A stretch of DNA of 64,000 nt from Brachypodium distachyon (lineage: Eukaryota > Streptophyta > Magnoliopsida > Poales > Poaceae). Both the position numbers and the translations under genes were made by a program. Shown here piece by piece: positions 32,210-42,057 of this stretch. The stretch covers positions 38,316,150 through 38,380,149 of the forward strand of contig NC_016134.3 of NCBI RefSeq assembly GCF_000005505.3, read 5' to 3'. The notes beneath the pieces are model-generated. The model made no database searches. It saw only the letters and a list, made by a program, of their open reading frames with translations, and had not been told where the DNA came from. Positions within the stretch are counted from its first letter, which is position 1; each line of letters starts with the position of its first letter.

Positions 32210-33245
32210 TTACATATACTGATCGAGGCCCGTCAAAGCACGCTTCGGTGCTTCACCAATCGGGAGCTGAAATTCTCGCGTTTTACACACACCAGCAGCT
32301 TTGCATGCATGGGCGCCACAGAGAGTCCTCCGCGCCTAGCTACATGCATCCCATCCATCCCGCACTGTTCGAGACGCGAGCCCTGTCGATCAGCCCCGCC
32401 CCGGCCGTATGGTCGCGCAGCGCTCCCGGCTCCAGCTCGTGGTGGACCACCTGATCGTAACCAACTCGAAAGGAGACGATAGGATATGGTCCCCTCGGTC
32501 CACGGACGGACGGACGCGACGGGTTCGTGCCGCTGCCGCCGCCACGCCCACGTACGGACGACTTGCACAAAGCTGCCTCTCATCGACTACCGATCAGCTC
32601 CTGTTGGCCTGGTGCGCGCGTCTCTGATCCAACGAACGAAATATCTTTGGTCGCGGAATTTACCCCCATCCTCGGATCACCACGGGCGCGAACTGACGGC
32701 GAATGTTAAAAGGGTCCATGCATAGCGCGGGTTGAAACAAGAGTACGTCACCCAAGTGCGTATAACGTCTCCAACCCACCAGCCTCCAAAAAGTCTAGAA
32801 TTCTCGAAGCTTTAGATAGAGTTGTACCTACGCATACACCCGGAATCAAAAGAACTTTTGCTCGCGATCACGAAAACGGTCTCGGAAACAGAAAGGTGAC
32901 GATAAATATACGATCATGAGTTCATGACAGCTGATCGGCCTACCGTATCTTTTGCTCATTAGCCTACATTTGCTAGCTAGAAGCTATTTTTTTAGAGTAA
33001 AAGGAGGCTGGAAAGCCTCCCGGTCCCATTGCATTAATGAAACCGGCATACAGAGTTCAAAATAAGGTGTTCCAAAATAAAAAGAGTTTGTCTTCTCGAG
33101 CAAACCAAACAAAAAAGAGTAGACTGCCTAGATAGCTAGAAGCTATCGCTGCTAAATGGAAACCTAACGCCGTTCCTCGGGATCCTGAATTAGGGAGAGA
33201 GAGCAAATTAAAGGAAAAGAAGCTTTTTCTCCTGCTTGAAATGTA
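32210..33245. other. No recognised gene; GC-rich stretch then AT-rich
   Basis: 32,280-32,640 is GC-rich with overlapping short ORFs in several frames, which is what composition alone gives; none shows a known motif. 32,990-33,060 has GGAGGCTGGAAAGCCTCC, a short hairpin, next to a T-rich run. Nothing else is visible. Confidence 0.4.
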
Positions 33246-33448
33246 CTTCCTCCATTTCACAACAAAGGTTGACGTATTTTGTTTCGTTAAGACAAGGTTT
33301 TGATTAAAAATTATACTATTAATATGTAACATATATGATACAAAATTATGATTATTAGCAAGAAATTTTAAAGACACATATTAACAGAGTTATCATGGTC
33401 AAAATTTTGTCTTAAGGAAACAAAATACGCCGACTTTTGTGATACGAG
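33246..33448. mobile_element. Stowaway-type MITE (203 bp)
   Basis: The ends are inverted (CTTCCTCCATTTCACAACAA and ...CGACTTTTGTGATACGAG) and there are internal inverted blocks (TATTTTGTTTCGTTAAGACA / TGTCTTAAGGAAACAAAATA-like). TA flanks both ends. Confidence 0.8.
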
Positions 33449-36400
33449 TATGCCTCGTGGCGGTAAGGTGCGAGTGCATGCCTATCTTTTCCGAAAGGGA
33501 CGCATGATCGAGTATGAACTTGACAATGCTATGGCGGATCGATCTTTAATCTGGCGCACTCTCTGATCCCTAGCTATAGCCTGGCTGAGAAGGGACAGCG
33601 CAACTTATACCGTCTCTCAAAGGCCATGAGCCTTTCTGCTCGCGAGTCGTGACCGTGACGCTGCATGCGAGAAAGGCGTAAAAGGAGAGTGCCCACTTTC
33701 TTCGATCTGCCCTGCCTGCCCCGGCGGATGCATGCATGCAAAAGCTTCGCCCTGGCAGGGCAAGGACTCAAGGAGGGCCCGTTTTTACCCCCTCGTCTCC
33801 CGCTCGCGCTCCCAAATCGATGGGTTCTTTAATTTGCCGCTCCATCTAGGACGGAGCTCGAAGCAAAAAAGCTGACGAGGGGCAAAGCAACGTACACGTA
33901 AAAAAAGCTCTTGCTTCGTTTGCGCAGGAAAGGAATCCACTGGACTAGAGGTGGGTGCGTGTGGGGTGGGGTGGTGTTCGTGCACGGTACGTGTGGTCGA
34001 TGGAGGCATGGACGTGGGAGAAAAAGAAGATGGACCCGAGCGCGGGGCAGACAGAGAAAAGACCTGCCCGGCCGGCCCAACCACGCATCGCTTTCCTACG
34101 TACCTAGGCGCCGTCCGGCCTGGACCGGCCGGTGCCGAGACCTTTTGGGCAGGTGCCGCTTTGCGCAATTGCTAATTCCATCTCAACGGCCTTGTAAAAG
34201 AGAGAGTCCTTTGCGGAGAGGGAGGGGTCAGTGCTTTGATCATTTCGTTTTGGTTTACCAGTAGATGATTCCCTGACAGGTTGGAAAAGAGTACACGTAG
34301 CACGTGGACCAATGAGACGCGATTGCGGGAGGCCCATGATGTTTATGCTGTTCGCTATCGGGGACGGACAGGCAGCTGACGTGTACCGGAGAATAGGGTC
34401 CAGGTCTTTGAATACGACTAAAGATTCATTGGACACATGTGTGTCATGACTAGGGTTTTCTACGGCAGGCATACAGGGGGGATGGGGGTCCCCTTGTTGA
34501 CCCCCATGTGTAAGTACGTAATGCTAGTACTTAATTGGCTGAGAATAGATTTATAGCTAGACTTATCGCTTGTTCAAGGGTTACTGTGTGCAACTGTGCA
34601 TTAATTTCGTTTTTCACGAGATCGATCGTTTTCTGGCCGGTGAGCTACACGCTACACGTAGTACATTTTCTATTTCACGGTCCCGTATACTTCAGCGCTT
34701 GTTCCCATTCCCAGCTCACTGGGGGCAGAAAAACAAAACGGTGGAGCCCCGAAACTTTCTTAGCTTGCGTTTGCGCCTACCCATTTCTCTGGTGAGATCA
34801 CACCTTTCGGCCGCTACTGCAGGGTACTTTCTGTAAGGATGTTTACTGTGCGCCTAAACACACTGTTGTACCGGCAGTAGAATCCAAAATCTGATCGATC
34901 ATGCGCTACTTTAGGCGTCTCCCTCCCCCCCACCGTGGTTACTTTTGCTAAAACTTGAGTTTATTAACCTCGCCAAATCTGGTCGTTGTGCGTGCCAAGA
35001 GAAGAAATTTGAGACTACACCGCTGACTTGCGACATGTTAGTTGTCGAACCTATAAAGTGTAAAGGCACCTGACCATGATATATATAGAAGGTAAAATTT
35101 CTAAGACCACGCAGACTCGGTAAATTCAGAAGCCAAGCAAAAGTCCAATGACCATGATCCATCGAGCGCCTTGGCTAGGCTAGGGTAACTCGTACCGGTA
35201 GATAGAGGAGGGGGGGTACTAGCAGTAGCATAGCTGGCAGGCAACGTTCACAGCGGACGACGGGACGTCAGGAACTCAGGATGAGAGCAAACGTACAGTG
35301 CGATGGGAGCCGGCCGGGGGGCAAAGGCTAGTGGGCCTGCCTGCGCAAGCTCTCAGTCGCTGGCCACCCCCGAGCCGAAGAGGCCGGCGGAGGGACCAGA
35401 CCAAGCCAGCCATGCAGGCTCTCGGCTCTCCCCACTTGCCGCCTCAGCCTGGTGCTCTGCTTTGAGTCGCCCGCACCCGCGCGCCGCCTGCCTGGATGTC
35501 ATCAGCGGATGCAGGCGCAGCATACTCTGTCCCTCCCTCGAGACCTCGATCGGTCGCAGCCTACGATCGACAAGATCAGCAGCTAAGCTAGCTTAGACAT
35601 AGCCAGCCTCCATCCCGTTCCCGTTCCTGCCCATGCCGGCCGCGAGAGATGCTTTCTAGTTCCACGCAAAATTCCGCCGGGGACCGTTGCGGAGAAAGAG
35701 AAAAATGACGGCGAGCTGTTGGCTGGTAACGATCACAACCAGCTGTTGGTTTTCTGGGCACGTAGCAACGTACTGCCTTTGGACAGCGTCGCGCGCCGGT
35801 CGCGACAACGGAGATGATGTTTTACTTGCTGCGTACCGGTGCGCACAGGCCGGAAAAAATAAATAAATCTCAAACGTCTCGCGCCCAACCAACATGCACC
35901 GGGGCATATATTCATTCGGCATGACGCCACCACGAACGAAGAGCAACCGGACAACAAGGTGAAAAGGGGGAGACCAAAACGATTGATATTGATCGGTCAC
36001 TCAATGTACATATGCTGGTATATATGCGAGTTGCATGCCCCGCCCGGGGCGCGCACACAGTGACACGTACGTACGTGGCCGGTTCCTCTCTCTTATCCTG
36101 TTCATGTGACTGTGAGGCCGGCGATGGATGGACCGAGACCCCTCGCTGTTTTCACCTTGTCCCTGGGGGCACGTCGCATCGCCACCTCTGCTTGTCCCGG
36201 AATCTCTGCCCTCGATCCCGAAACGCTCTCTTGTCTTCTCCGGCGTGCAGTGCAGTGCGGAGCATGCATGTATATATCCGTGCGTGCGTGAGTCCAACGG
36301 ATCATGCACCTCCTCGCAACTTTTAAATTTCGATACAACTTTGCACCGACGAAATATGGTTTCAAATAGTGGCATTAATTTGTTGAAACACGCAGAAACA

Positions 36401-36816
36401 GAGAGGCTGACTGGAGACTGGAGTACATGACAGTACAATTGTCACCACCACGACCGAGAACACATAAAAGTTCACAGGGGGCACGAACCAAGGGAACATC
36501 CAAAGGATCCAGAATTTTTGGGAATGGATCGCTTTCCGGGACGGATTCTATAGTCGAGCAGGTGGATTAAAATACACCTAGTCTCCTGCGTCGATGGGAT
36601 CCGATGGGATTTGGCAAACTAAAATATTGCGGCTAAGTAGATAAGAAAATGGAGGAGGTGTCGCAAAAGCCGCGACTACTTTTTCCACGGCGACGACTAG
36701 GCTGGCTATTCGAAAACGACCGATCCCGGGGTCGCCATCTGCTGAAACGGGGAACAGAATCTTTCGGTGCTTATACTCAGCGTTGAGTATACTACGTATA
36801 CGCAGTCCTCCTAACC
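33449..36816. other. Gene-poor stretch, no supported gene
   Basis: Short ORFs on both strands overlap each other, start without a visible promoter and carry no motif I know. Noted small structures are a 9-bp inverted repeat TGCCCTGCC...GGCAGGGCA around 33,708-33,763 and a GC-rich patch at 35,300-35,580. The stretch could hold an upstream regulatory region for the HD-Zip gene, but nothing in the sequence proves it. Confidence 0.4.
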
Positions 36817-37176
36817 ATGGATCTGGACCTCCAACACGGTGAGGTGAGCAAATCGTGCGTAGCTCAGGTGCCGAAGTGCAAAGTGTGCGTCAATGAAATT
36901 TACTCCTACGGATGGTACTCTACTCAGTGGCTGCAGCATTCCCCGGAAAGCTGCAGGCTCCGTGTAGCTTGGCTTTTACCGGCCTGCCTTTCTGATCCCC
37001 GACCAATCGAGGCGCCCCTGCCTTTTCCCGCTGCTGCCGCGCTGCATGGAGAAGTAAAAATCCCCGCGCGCGGTTGTCCACGACTCCACGCTCGCTCGCA
37101 TGGGACCTCGCGCGCGGGCCGACGGAGCCGCCGCCCGCCGGTGCCGAATCCACACGTCGTCCCACCGTTTCGCTGA
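36817..37176 (+). CDS. Unrecognised ORF, 119 codons, weak candidate
   Basis: It starts at ATG in a good context (AACCATGG) with MDLDLQHGEVSKSCVAQVPK, and a TA-rich patch (GAGTATACTACGTATACG) lies about 30 bp before. The second half is Arg/Pro-rich and looks like composition-driven open frame. I know no family like it. It may be spurious. Confidence 0.2.
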   Translation: MDLDLQHGEVSKSCVAQVPKCKVCVNEIYSYGWYSTQWLQHSPESCRLRVAWLLPACLSDPRPIEAPLPFPAAAALHGEVKIPARGCPRLHARSHGTSRAGRRSRRPPVPNPHVVPPFR

Positions 37177-37464
37177 GGTTTGGTTTGGTTGTCCTTATTT
37201 ACGCCCGCGCCCGCCACTCCGAGCTCGCCAATTCGCCATGCCTGGCTTTGGCTTTTGTTCGGGTTGGGAGGAGTAGTTTCTCTCCTCTTGCGTCGGTGCA
37301 TGGGCCTGACGCCCTGGCCGTGACCAGACCTTGACCACCGCCCCCTCTTGGCCTGGTGTTTTGCAGATGAAAAGTTGGGAACGTACTCGAGGGGAAAAGA
37401 CCAAGAGGTATACGAGTAGGATGGTATGGCAAATTTGTTTCGCATGTCGAAGTAAAGAGATATA

Positions 37465-37616
37465 TTCCTCCGTCCAACAAAGACGTCTCAATTTAGATTA
37501 AATTTGAATGCATCTATACACTAAGTATAAATTTGAATGCATCTATACACTAAGTAATGTTTAGATATATTCAAATTTTGACAAACTTGAGACATCTTTT
37601 GTTGGACGGAGGGAGT
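37465..37616. mobile_element. Stowaway-type MITE with internal duplication
   Basis: The ends are TTCCTCCGTCCAACAAAGAC and ...CTTTTGTTGGACGGAGGGAG, with TA flanks. A 29-bp internal segment (37,500-37,528) is repeated in tandem at 37,529-37,557, so this copy is longer (152 bp) than its sisters (121-124 bp). Confidence 0.85.
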
Positions 37617-37626
37617 ATGAATTTTA

Positions 37627-37743
37627 CTCCCTCTATCTCATATTAAATGACGAAATATTACATGTATCTAGACGCGTTTTGGATATATATACATTTATAT
37701 TTGGGCAAAATTTGAGTCGCTTAATACTTTGAAACAGAGGGAG
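37627..37743. mobile_element. Stowaway-type MITE (117 bp)
   Basis: The ends are CTCCCTCTATCTCATATTAA and ...TTTGAAACAGAGGGAG, with TA on both sides. It belongs to a different subfamily from the previous MITE, only 10 bp away. Confidence 0.75.
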
Positions 37744-37934
37744 TATTATTTTTCATGTTTTTCTTGAGAATGTTCCGGTGCGGAGAAGAGAACATGGGCA
37801 CGTGCGAACTTCGTCCAATCCAAATGCACGTCCTCAAAACAGACGTTGATATATCTTTCTACAAACTTGTCAAGAAATTTGATTTTAGAACAAAGATAGA
37901 ACATCTGTCCATGATGAGTGTATCAGATTTAGTA

Positions 37935-38015
37935 CTCCCTTGTTTCATAAAAGTTGGCACGAATTTAAACTAGAACTAGTTCAACTTCGTGCCAACCTTT
38001 ATGAAACGGATGGAG
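37935..38015. mobile_element. Short hairpin MITE (81 bp)
   Basis: The sequence is almost a complete palindrome: CTCCCTTGTTTCATAAAAGT...GGTTGGCACGAA-type arms return as TTCGTGCCAACCTTTATGAA and ACGGATGGAG. TA flanks both sides. A transcript would fold into one long hairpin, so it could feed small RNAs. Confidence 0.8.
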
Positions 38016-38589
38016 TACAAATTTGTACTGAGTTAGTACAAAAATTGAGACACTTATTATGTATCGGAGGGTGTATTAGAAAGCGAAGTGAGCACTCCTC
38101 TTATAAAGTATTCCATCCGATCCGTAAGTAGTGTCTCTAGTCCAATTTTGCCTTCTTTTATTATGAACCACAAGAGAACTAAAATAATACACACAGTATG
38201 TGCGTTATGTGAGGGCATCTCAAAGCAGAATTGAGAGACATCAAAAATCATATTTGTCCTTGCATTGGTACCGTAAAAGGAGATACAACTATTTTGTTAT
38301 CTTCTAAACCGACAAGGGTGTTTCTAGAGGAATTTTCAAGATTTCCATAAGGATGCCAATTTTACATGTTATATCTTTACACAACTACACTTTCATCTTT
38401 CCAATTGGTTTATCTTAATGTCAAAATAAAGAAAATGAGCAACCACCTGAAACTTCATTAATGAAATACAAATAGAGGAATGAACTCTTAAATAAAAGGC
38501 TAGCTGTACAATCTGTGCTGATCACCATGCTGTTTAAATTTAAACTCTTATAGCCAACTTGCATCGTCTTATTGTAGTTTTGCTATATA
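38016..38589. other. AT-rich intergenic, nothing recognised
   Basis: No ORF with a motif, no inverted ends and no repeat with other parts of the window were seen. Confidence 0.4.
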
Positions 38590-38890
38590 TTTTTTAGGAA
38601 ATACAGTACATACGCAATCATTCACACACACGTATGTACACTCACCCATATGAATGCACGCACGCACAACATACCACTATGAGCACATTCGAGAGACTAG
38701 GTCGTTGATAGATCTTATAATTGACGAAGTCACCACATGCGTCTTGTACTTGACGGGTACATCCCTCGCTTTGAAACCACAACGTCGGTAAAACCCTGAA
38801 TTTTTTTTAGAAAATACGAGCACCCATGTGAAGACGGGGATTTGATCTTGGATGGGCTGGTTCCACCGCAAGACAGTTGCTTGTTGTAGT
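38590..38890 (-). mobile_element. Possible tRNA-derived SINE remnant
   Basis: On the minus strand the segment CCAGCCCATCCAAGATCAAA followed by TCCCC resembles a polymerase III B box in a tRNA-derived head. The rest (GACGAAGTCACCACATGCG on plus) resembles a dispersed grass SINE-like repeat that I recall only loosely. No clear target duplication. Confidence 0.3.
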
Positions 38891-39577
38891 TGCTATTAAC
38901 AACCAAAGCAATCAAAATGGCCTCGCCTCTGTATGGCCGGAAAAAAAAATGGTGTCTCTTCTAGGTTGGTTTGGGCGAACCAAGTTTTTGGCATCATCCA
39001 AACAACACTCAAAACTTTGAGATGCATCGATTTTGATAAGGCTAGTTTTTACTGGAAACCAAGCGTACCCTATGCCGTTGGTCGTTTTGTGTGACATTTT
39101 GATGGTACGTTTTTTTTTTCCGACAGTTTTTTTTCCCTCAGAAAACATTTTTTAAAGAAATGCAACGTGCACGCAATACGCGGGTGATCCGCTCGCCGGG
39201 TTCGTCCGGTTGCCTATGAGCCGAACCAAAGAACGGTCAGGTTACCGTGCGAGTGCGACGCCGACGAGTGCTGGTTAACCATGGTCACCTCTTGACCACA
39301 CCCCCACCTCTGCCTAACCCAAGCGCGCGCCGAGCCAGAACGCTCGCGTCAGCCTCTCTCTCGTCCTTTATTACGCACACGGAAATGCGGCACGCAGACT
39401 TGCGCAAACAGAAAGGAAGCCGGAAAGGAAACAGAGAAAGAGTCCAGTCCACACTCCCACTCCCCTTCCTCCCCTCCCAGTTCTTCTTCCTCGGATCGTG
39501 AGAAATCGCGCAAGAAATTAATTCGCGTTCGTAGAGGGAGCATTTTGATTGGGGTTCAAGGACGGAGACGAGGGTAC

Positions 39578-39685
39578 ATGGTGTTGCTCATGGATCAAAG
39601 CGTGGACGAAAGAACGGGGATGGATCAGCATTGGAGACACGCTAGCGCTTCTTCTGCCCGTTCGTTCCTCGTGCTCTCGCAGTAA
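39578..39685 (+). promoter_or_regulatory. Upstream ORF (35 codons) in the HD-Zip leader
   Basis: ATG at 39,578 opens a 35-codon frame (MVLLMDQSVDERTGMDQH...) ending at TAA 39,683-39,685. That is 79 nt before the ATG at 39,765 and in a different frame. It would be in the 5' leader if transcription starts before 39,578, which the purine/pyrimidine-rich sequence at 39,340-39,540 suggests but does not prove. Upstream ORFs commonly lower translation of transcription-factor mRNAs. The transcription start was not determined. Confidence 0.4.
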
Positions 39686-39764
39686 GAGAGTCGGGACCCT
39701 CTGAATTCCAGCGGACCTCGTCACGAAGCGACCCGGCGGCGGAAGCTCCTCCTCCCTCCTCCAG

Positions 39765-40750
39765 ATGGCCAATCCTAACGGTAAATCACGCTGTTTCTTT
39801 CTTCTGACAGGAATTCGCCCCTTTTTGAGGTGATGCAGATGCAATAATTCGAGTCTTTGCGCGTGTTTAGATATGGATTACGGCGTGGTCGGGATGGAGA
39901 CGGAGGGGGACGCGGAGGAGGAGATGATGGCGTGCGGCGGCGGCGGCGGGGGAGGGGAAAAGAAGCGGCGGCTGAGCGCGGAGCAGGTGCGCGCGCTGGA
40001 GCGGAGCTTCGAGGTGGAGAACAAGCTGGAGCCGGAGCGCAAGGCGCGGCTGGCGCGCGACCTCGGCCTGCAGCCACGCCAGGTCGCCGTCTGGTTCCAG
40101 AACCGCCGGGCGCGCTGGAAGACCAAGCAGCTGGAGCGCGACTACAACGCGCTGCGCCATTCTTACGACGCCCTCCGCCTGGACCACGACGCGCTCCGCC
40201 GCGACAAGGACGCCCTCCTCGCCGAGGTCCGTCCGTGCTGCCATGCCATGCCAAGTTCGATCGTTTGCCGCATAATTACGCCGCTCGGCTTCAACTAGGC
40301 GCTGCATCTTTTTCGTAGTATGTGCGTAATGGCTGATGCTTTGATGGATGGCTGTGTTTGTGTTTGTAGATCAAGGAGCTGAAGGGGAAGCTGGGGGACG
40401 AGGATGCCGCGGCGAGCTTCACGTCGGTGAAGGAGGAACCGGCGGCGTCCGACGGTCCGCCGCCCGCGGGTATGGGATATTCCGACAGCGACTCCAGCGC
40501 GGTGGTGAACGATACGGACGCGACCGGCGCCACGCCGCCGGCGGAGTTGCCAGCACCGGAGGTGGGCACGCTTCTCGTCGCACCCTGCGCAGCGGCGGCG
40601 GGGCACGGCGAGGTGTTCTTTCACGGGAATTTCCTCAAGGTGGAGGAGGACGAGACGGGGTTCCTCGACGACGACGAGCCGTGCGGGGGTTTCTTCGCCG
40701 ACGAGCCGCCGCTGGCGTGGTGGACCGATCCCACGGAGCACTGGAAGTGA
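39765..40750 (+). CDS. HOX4: HD-Zip class I transcription factor, HOX4-like
   Basis: This is a nuclear DNA-binding protein that binds CAAT-N-ATTG-type pseudopalindromes as a dimer; rice HOX4 (Oshox4) is known from overexpression studies to affect gibberellin responses and plant height. I infer three exons: 39,765-39,780, 39,871-40,226 and 40,370-40,750, with GT-AG introns of 90 and 143 bp, giving 250 residues. An acidic/poly-Gly N-terminus precedes the homeodomain (about residues 36-96, helix 3 [16 protein letters not shown]). Next is a leucine zipper with six leucines in heptads ([36 protein letters not shown]), which intron 2 splits after LLAE. The C-terminus has acidic segments ([14 protein letters not shown]) and the family end WTDPTEHWK. 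The in-frame sequence KRPGGGSSSSLLQ before the ATG matches the rice N-terminus as I recall it, but rice's ATG is ACG here (39,723). It is intact and probably functional. Confidence 0.9.
39781..39870 (+). other. Intron 1 of the HD-Zip gene (phase 1)
   Basis: Donor ACG|GTAAAT and acceptor TGTTTAG|AT. Splicing joins MANPN to [14 protein letters not shown], which parallels the rice N-terminus (MANSSDDGYGGVGMEAEGD, from memory). If it is not spliced, translation could start at ATG 39,873 and lose only six residues. Confidence 0.65.
40227..40369 (+). other. Intron 2 of the HD-Zip gene (phase 0)
   Basis: Donor GAG|GTCCGT and acceptor TTTGTAG|ATC. It lies inside the leucine zipper, between LLAE and IKELKGKL, a position typical for this HD-Zip I branch. 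Confidence 0.85.
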
Positions 40751-41249
40751 GGCCGAGACAGAGAGATAGGCTTTGGGAGCTTGTCGGGAGACGCCTTGTG
40801 CGGCAGGAATAATGAATTCGCGAACAAAGCGAGGGCTTTTCTGCAAATTTTGTAAATCTTAATTTCAGCTGGAGTAGTAGTTCTTTTCTGTCAATTCTCC
40901 GCGCTTGCTTGCTAGGCCAGCAGTAGCATTTGCTACTTTTTCCTCTCCGATCCAAAACTCTTTGCCCCAGTGTAAAACCCCGATCCAAATTAAGCTTTGC
41001 GAAATGAAGGGAGGGCGACACAGACAGAGACAGAGGGAAAGGGAGGGTGACGACGACGGAGCAGTGAAGCGGAAGGGAGAGAGAGCAACCATCCAACGGA
41101 CAGCCATGGGAACAGCGAGGGCCCCGCGGGCCACATGAAGCGCAGGCGCTGGGCCTGCCTGCCCATTGACCGGGCTTTCCGGGAGTACGTGTCACTGACA
41201 GCCAAACCCGGGCGCGACGCAGACGTGCTCGGCGTCCTCCCCCGACAGG
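40751..41249 (+). other. HD-Zip 3' UTR and intergenic
   Basis: About 500 bp separate the stop codon from the tandem array. The first ~110 bp (to TTTTGTAAATCTTAATTTC) look like a 3' UTR with T/A-rich end signals, but no exact AATAAA is seen. Minus-strand ORFs here overlap GC-rich sequence and have no motif. Confidence 0.5.
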
Positions 41250-41446
41250 TTTTTGGGTCCCGTGACCCAGGGCTATGGGAATCAGCTATGTTGAGCACCG
41301 TTGGATCCGGGTCAGATGGTGGGCTAGATCCAGCGATTTTGGCCCAGCATCATGTAGAAAACAGTGTTCCGTACTCGGCCAAATGAGATGAGTCCGGTGG
41401 ACCATTTCAAAGTGGCCTAGGGTGCTGGGCCATTTAAAACAACTTC

Positions 41447-41863
41447 ATGAACCAGGCCCCACCCACTCGCCCCCTAAAAAATATCTCCAGATCAACTCTC
41501 TTCCCCAACCACCATCTTCCCCAATCTCCACCCCTAGGACCCGATCCGGTCGACGCCTCCGCCTCCTCCGCATCTCGCCCGCGCCAGCCGCCGAACGCCT
41601 TCACCCGGCCGGATCTCGCCAGACGCCGGTCGCCGCCGCCCTCCTGGATCTCTCCCGCAACCCACCGCCGCCGGCATCCTTACTCCTCGAAGGTCCAACT
41701 GCCGACGCGCTACTCCTCGAAGAACCGGCCGGCGGTGACGTGCTCGGATCCACGACTGGCCAGTACGGCCGACACCCTCTGCTCGTTGCACGGTACGAGG
41801 CGTTGTGCCTGGGTTTCTAGGCCGGAGCAGATTAAAATGAATAAACGATACATGTGTGTGTAA
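41447..41863 (+). CDS. Repeated open frame, copy 1 (138 codons)
   Basis: The frame encodes an Arg/Pro/Ser-rich basic product (ends ...RPEQIKMNKRYMCV). It is conserved in the other two units of the array. I recognise no domain. The same DNA is open in another frame too, so composition explains part of it. It may be non-coding. Confidence 0.3.
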   Translation: MNQAPPTRPLKNISRSTLFPNHHLPQSPPLGPDPVDASASSASRPRQPPNAFTRPDLARRRSPPPSWISPATHRRRHPYSSKVQLPTRYSSKNRPAVTCSDPRLASTADTLCSLHGTRRCAWVSRPEQIKMNKRYMCV

Positions 41864-42057
41864 CCGAAGTTATTATGATCTCCACCAATTTTTGCAAAAT
41901 GCAAGTTTGTTCTGTGTATGAGAATTTTGGGTAGCAAAAACTGCACAATTTTGGATCAGAAAATCTTCGGATGGAAACTAGTGCATACGTTTTGAAGTTT
42001 GCCCGCCCGTCTGTTTGAAATTCAATAGTTTTGGTCGGGTTGGTCCATGTCAGTGTC

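Noticed and set aside
33708..33763. Inverted repeat TGCCCTGCC...GGCAGGGCA as a possible miRNA precursor
   Set aside because: Only 9 bp pair, with a 38-nt unpaired loop and no known mature miRNA sequence.
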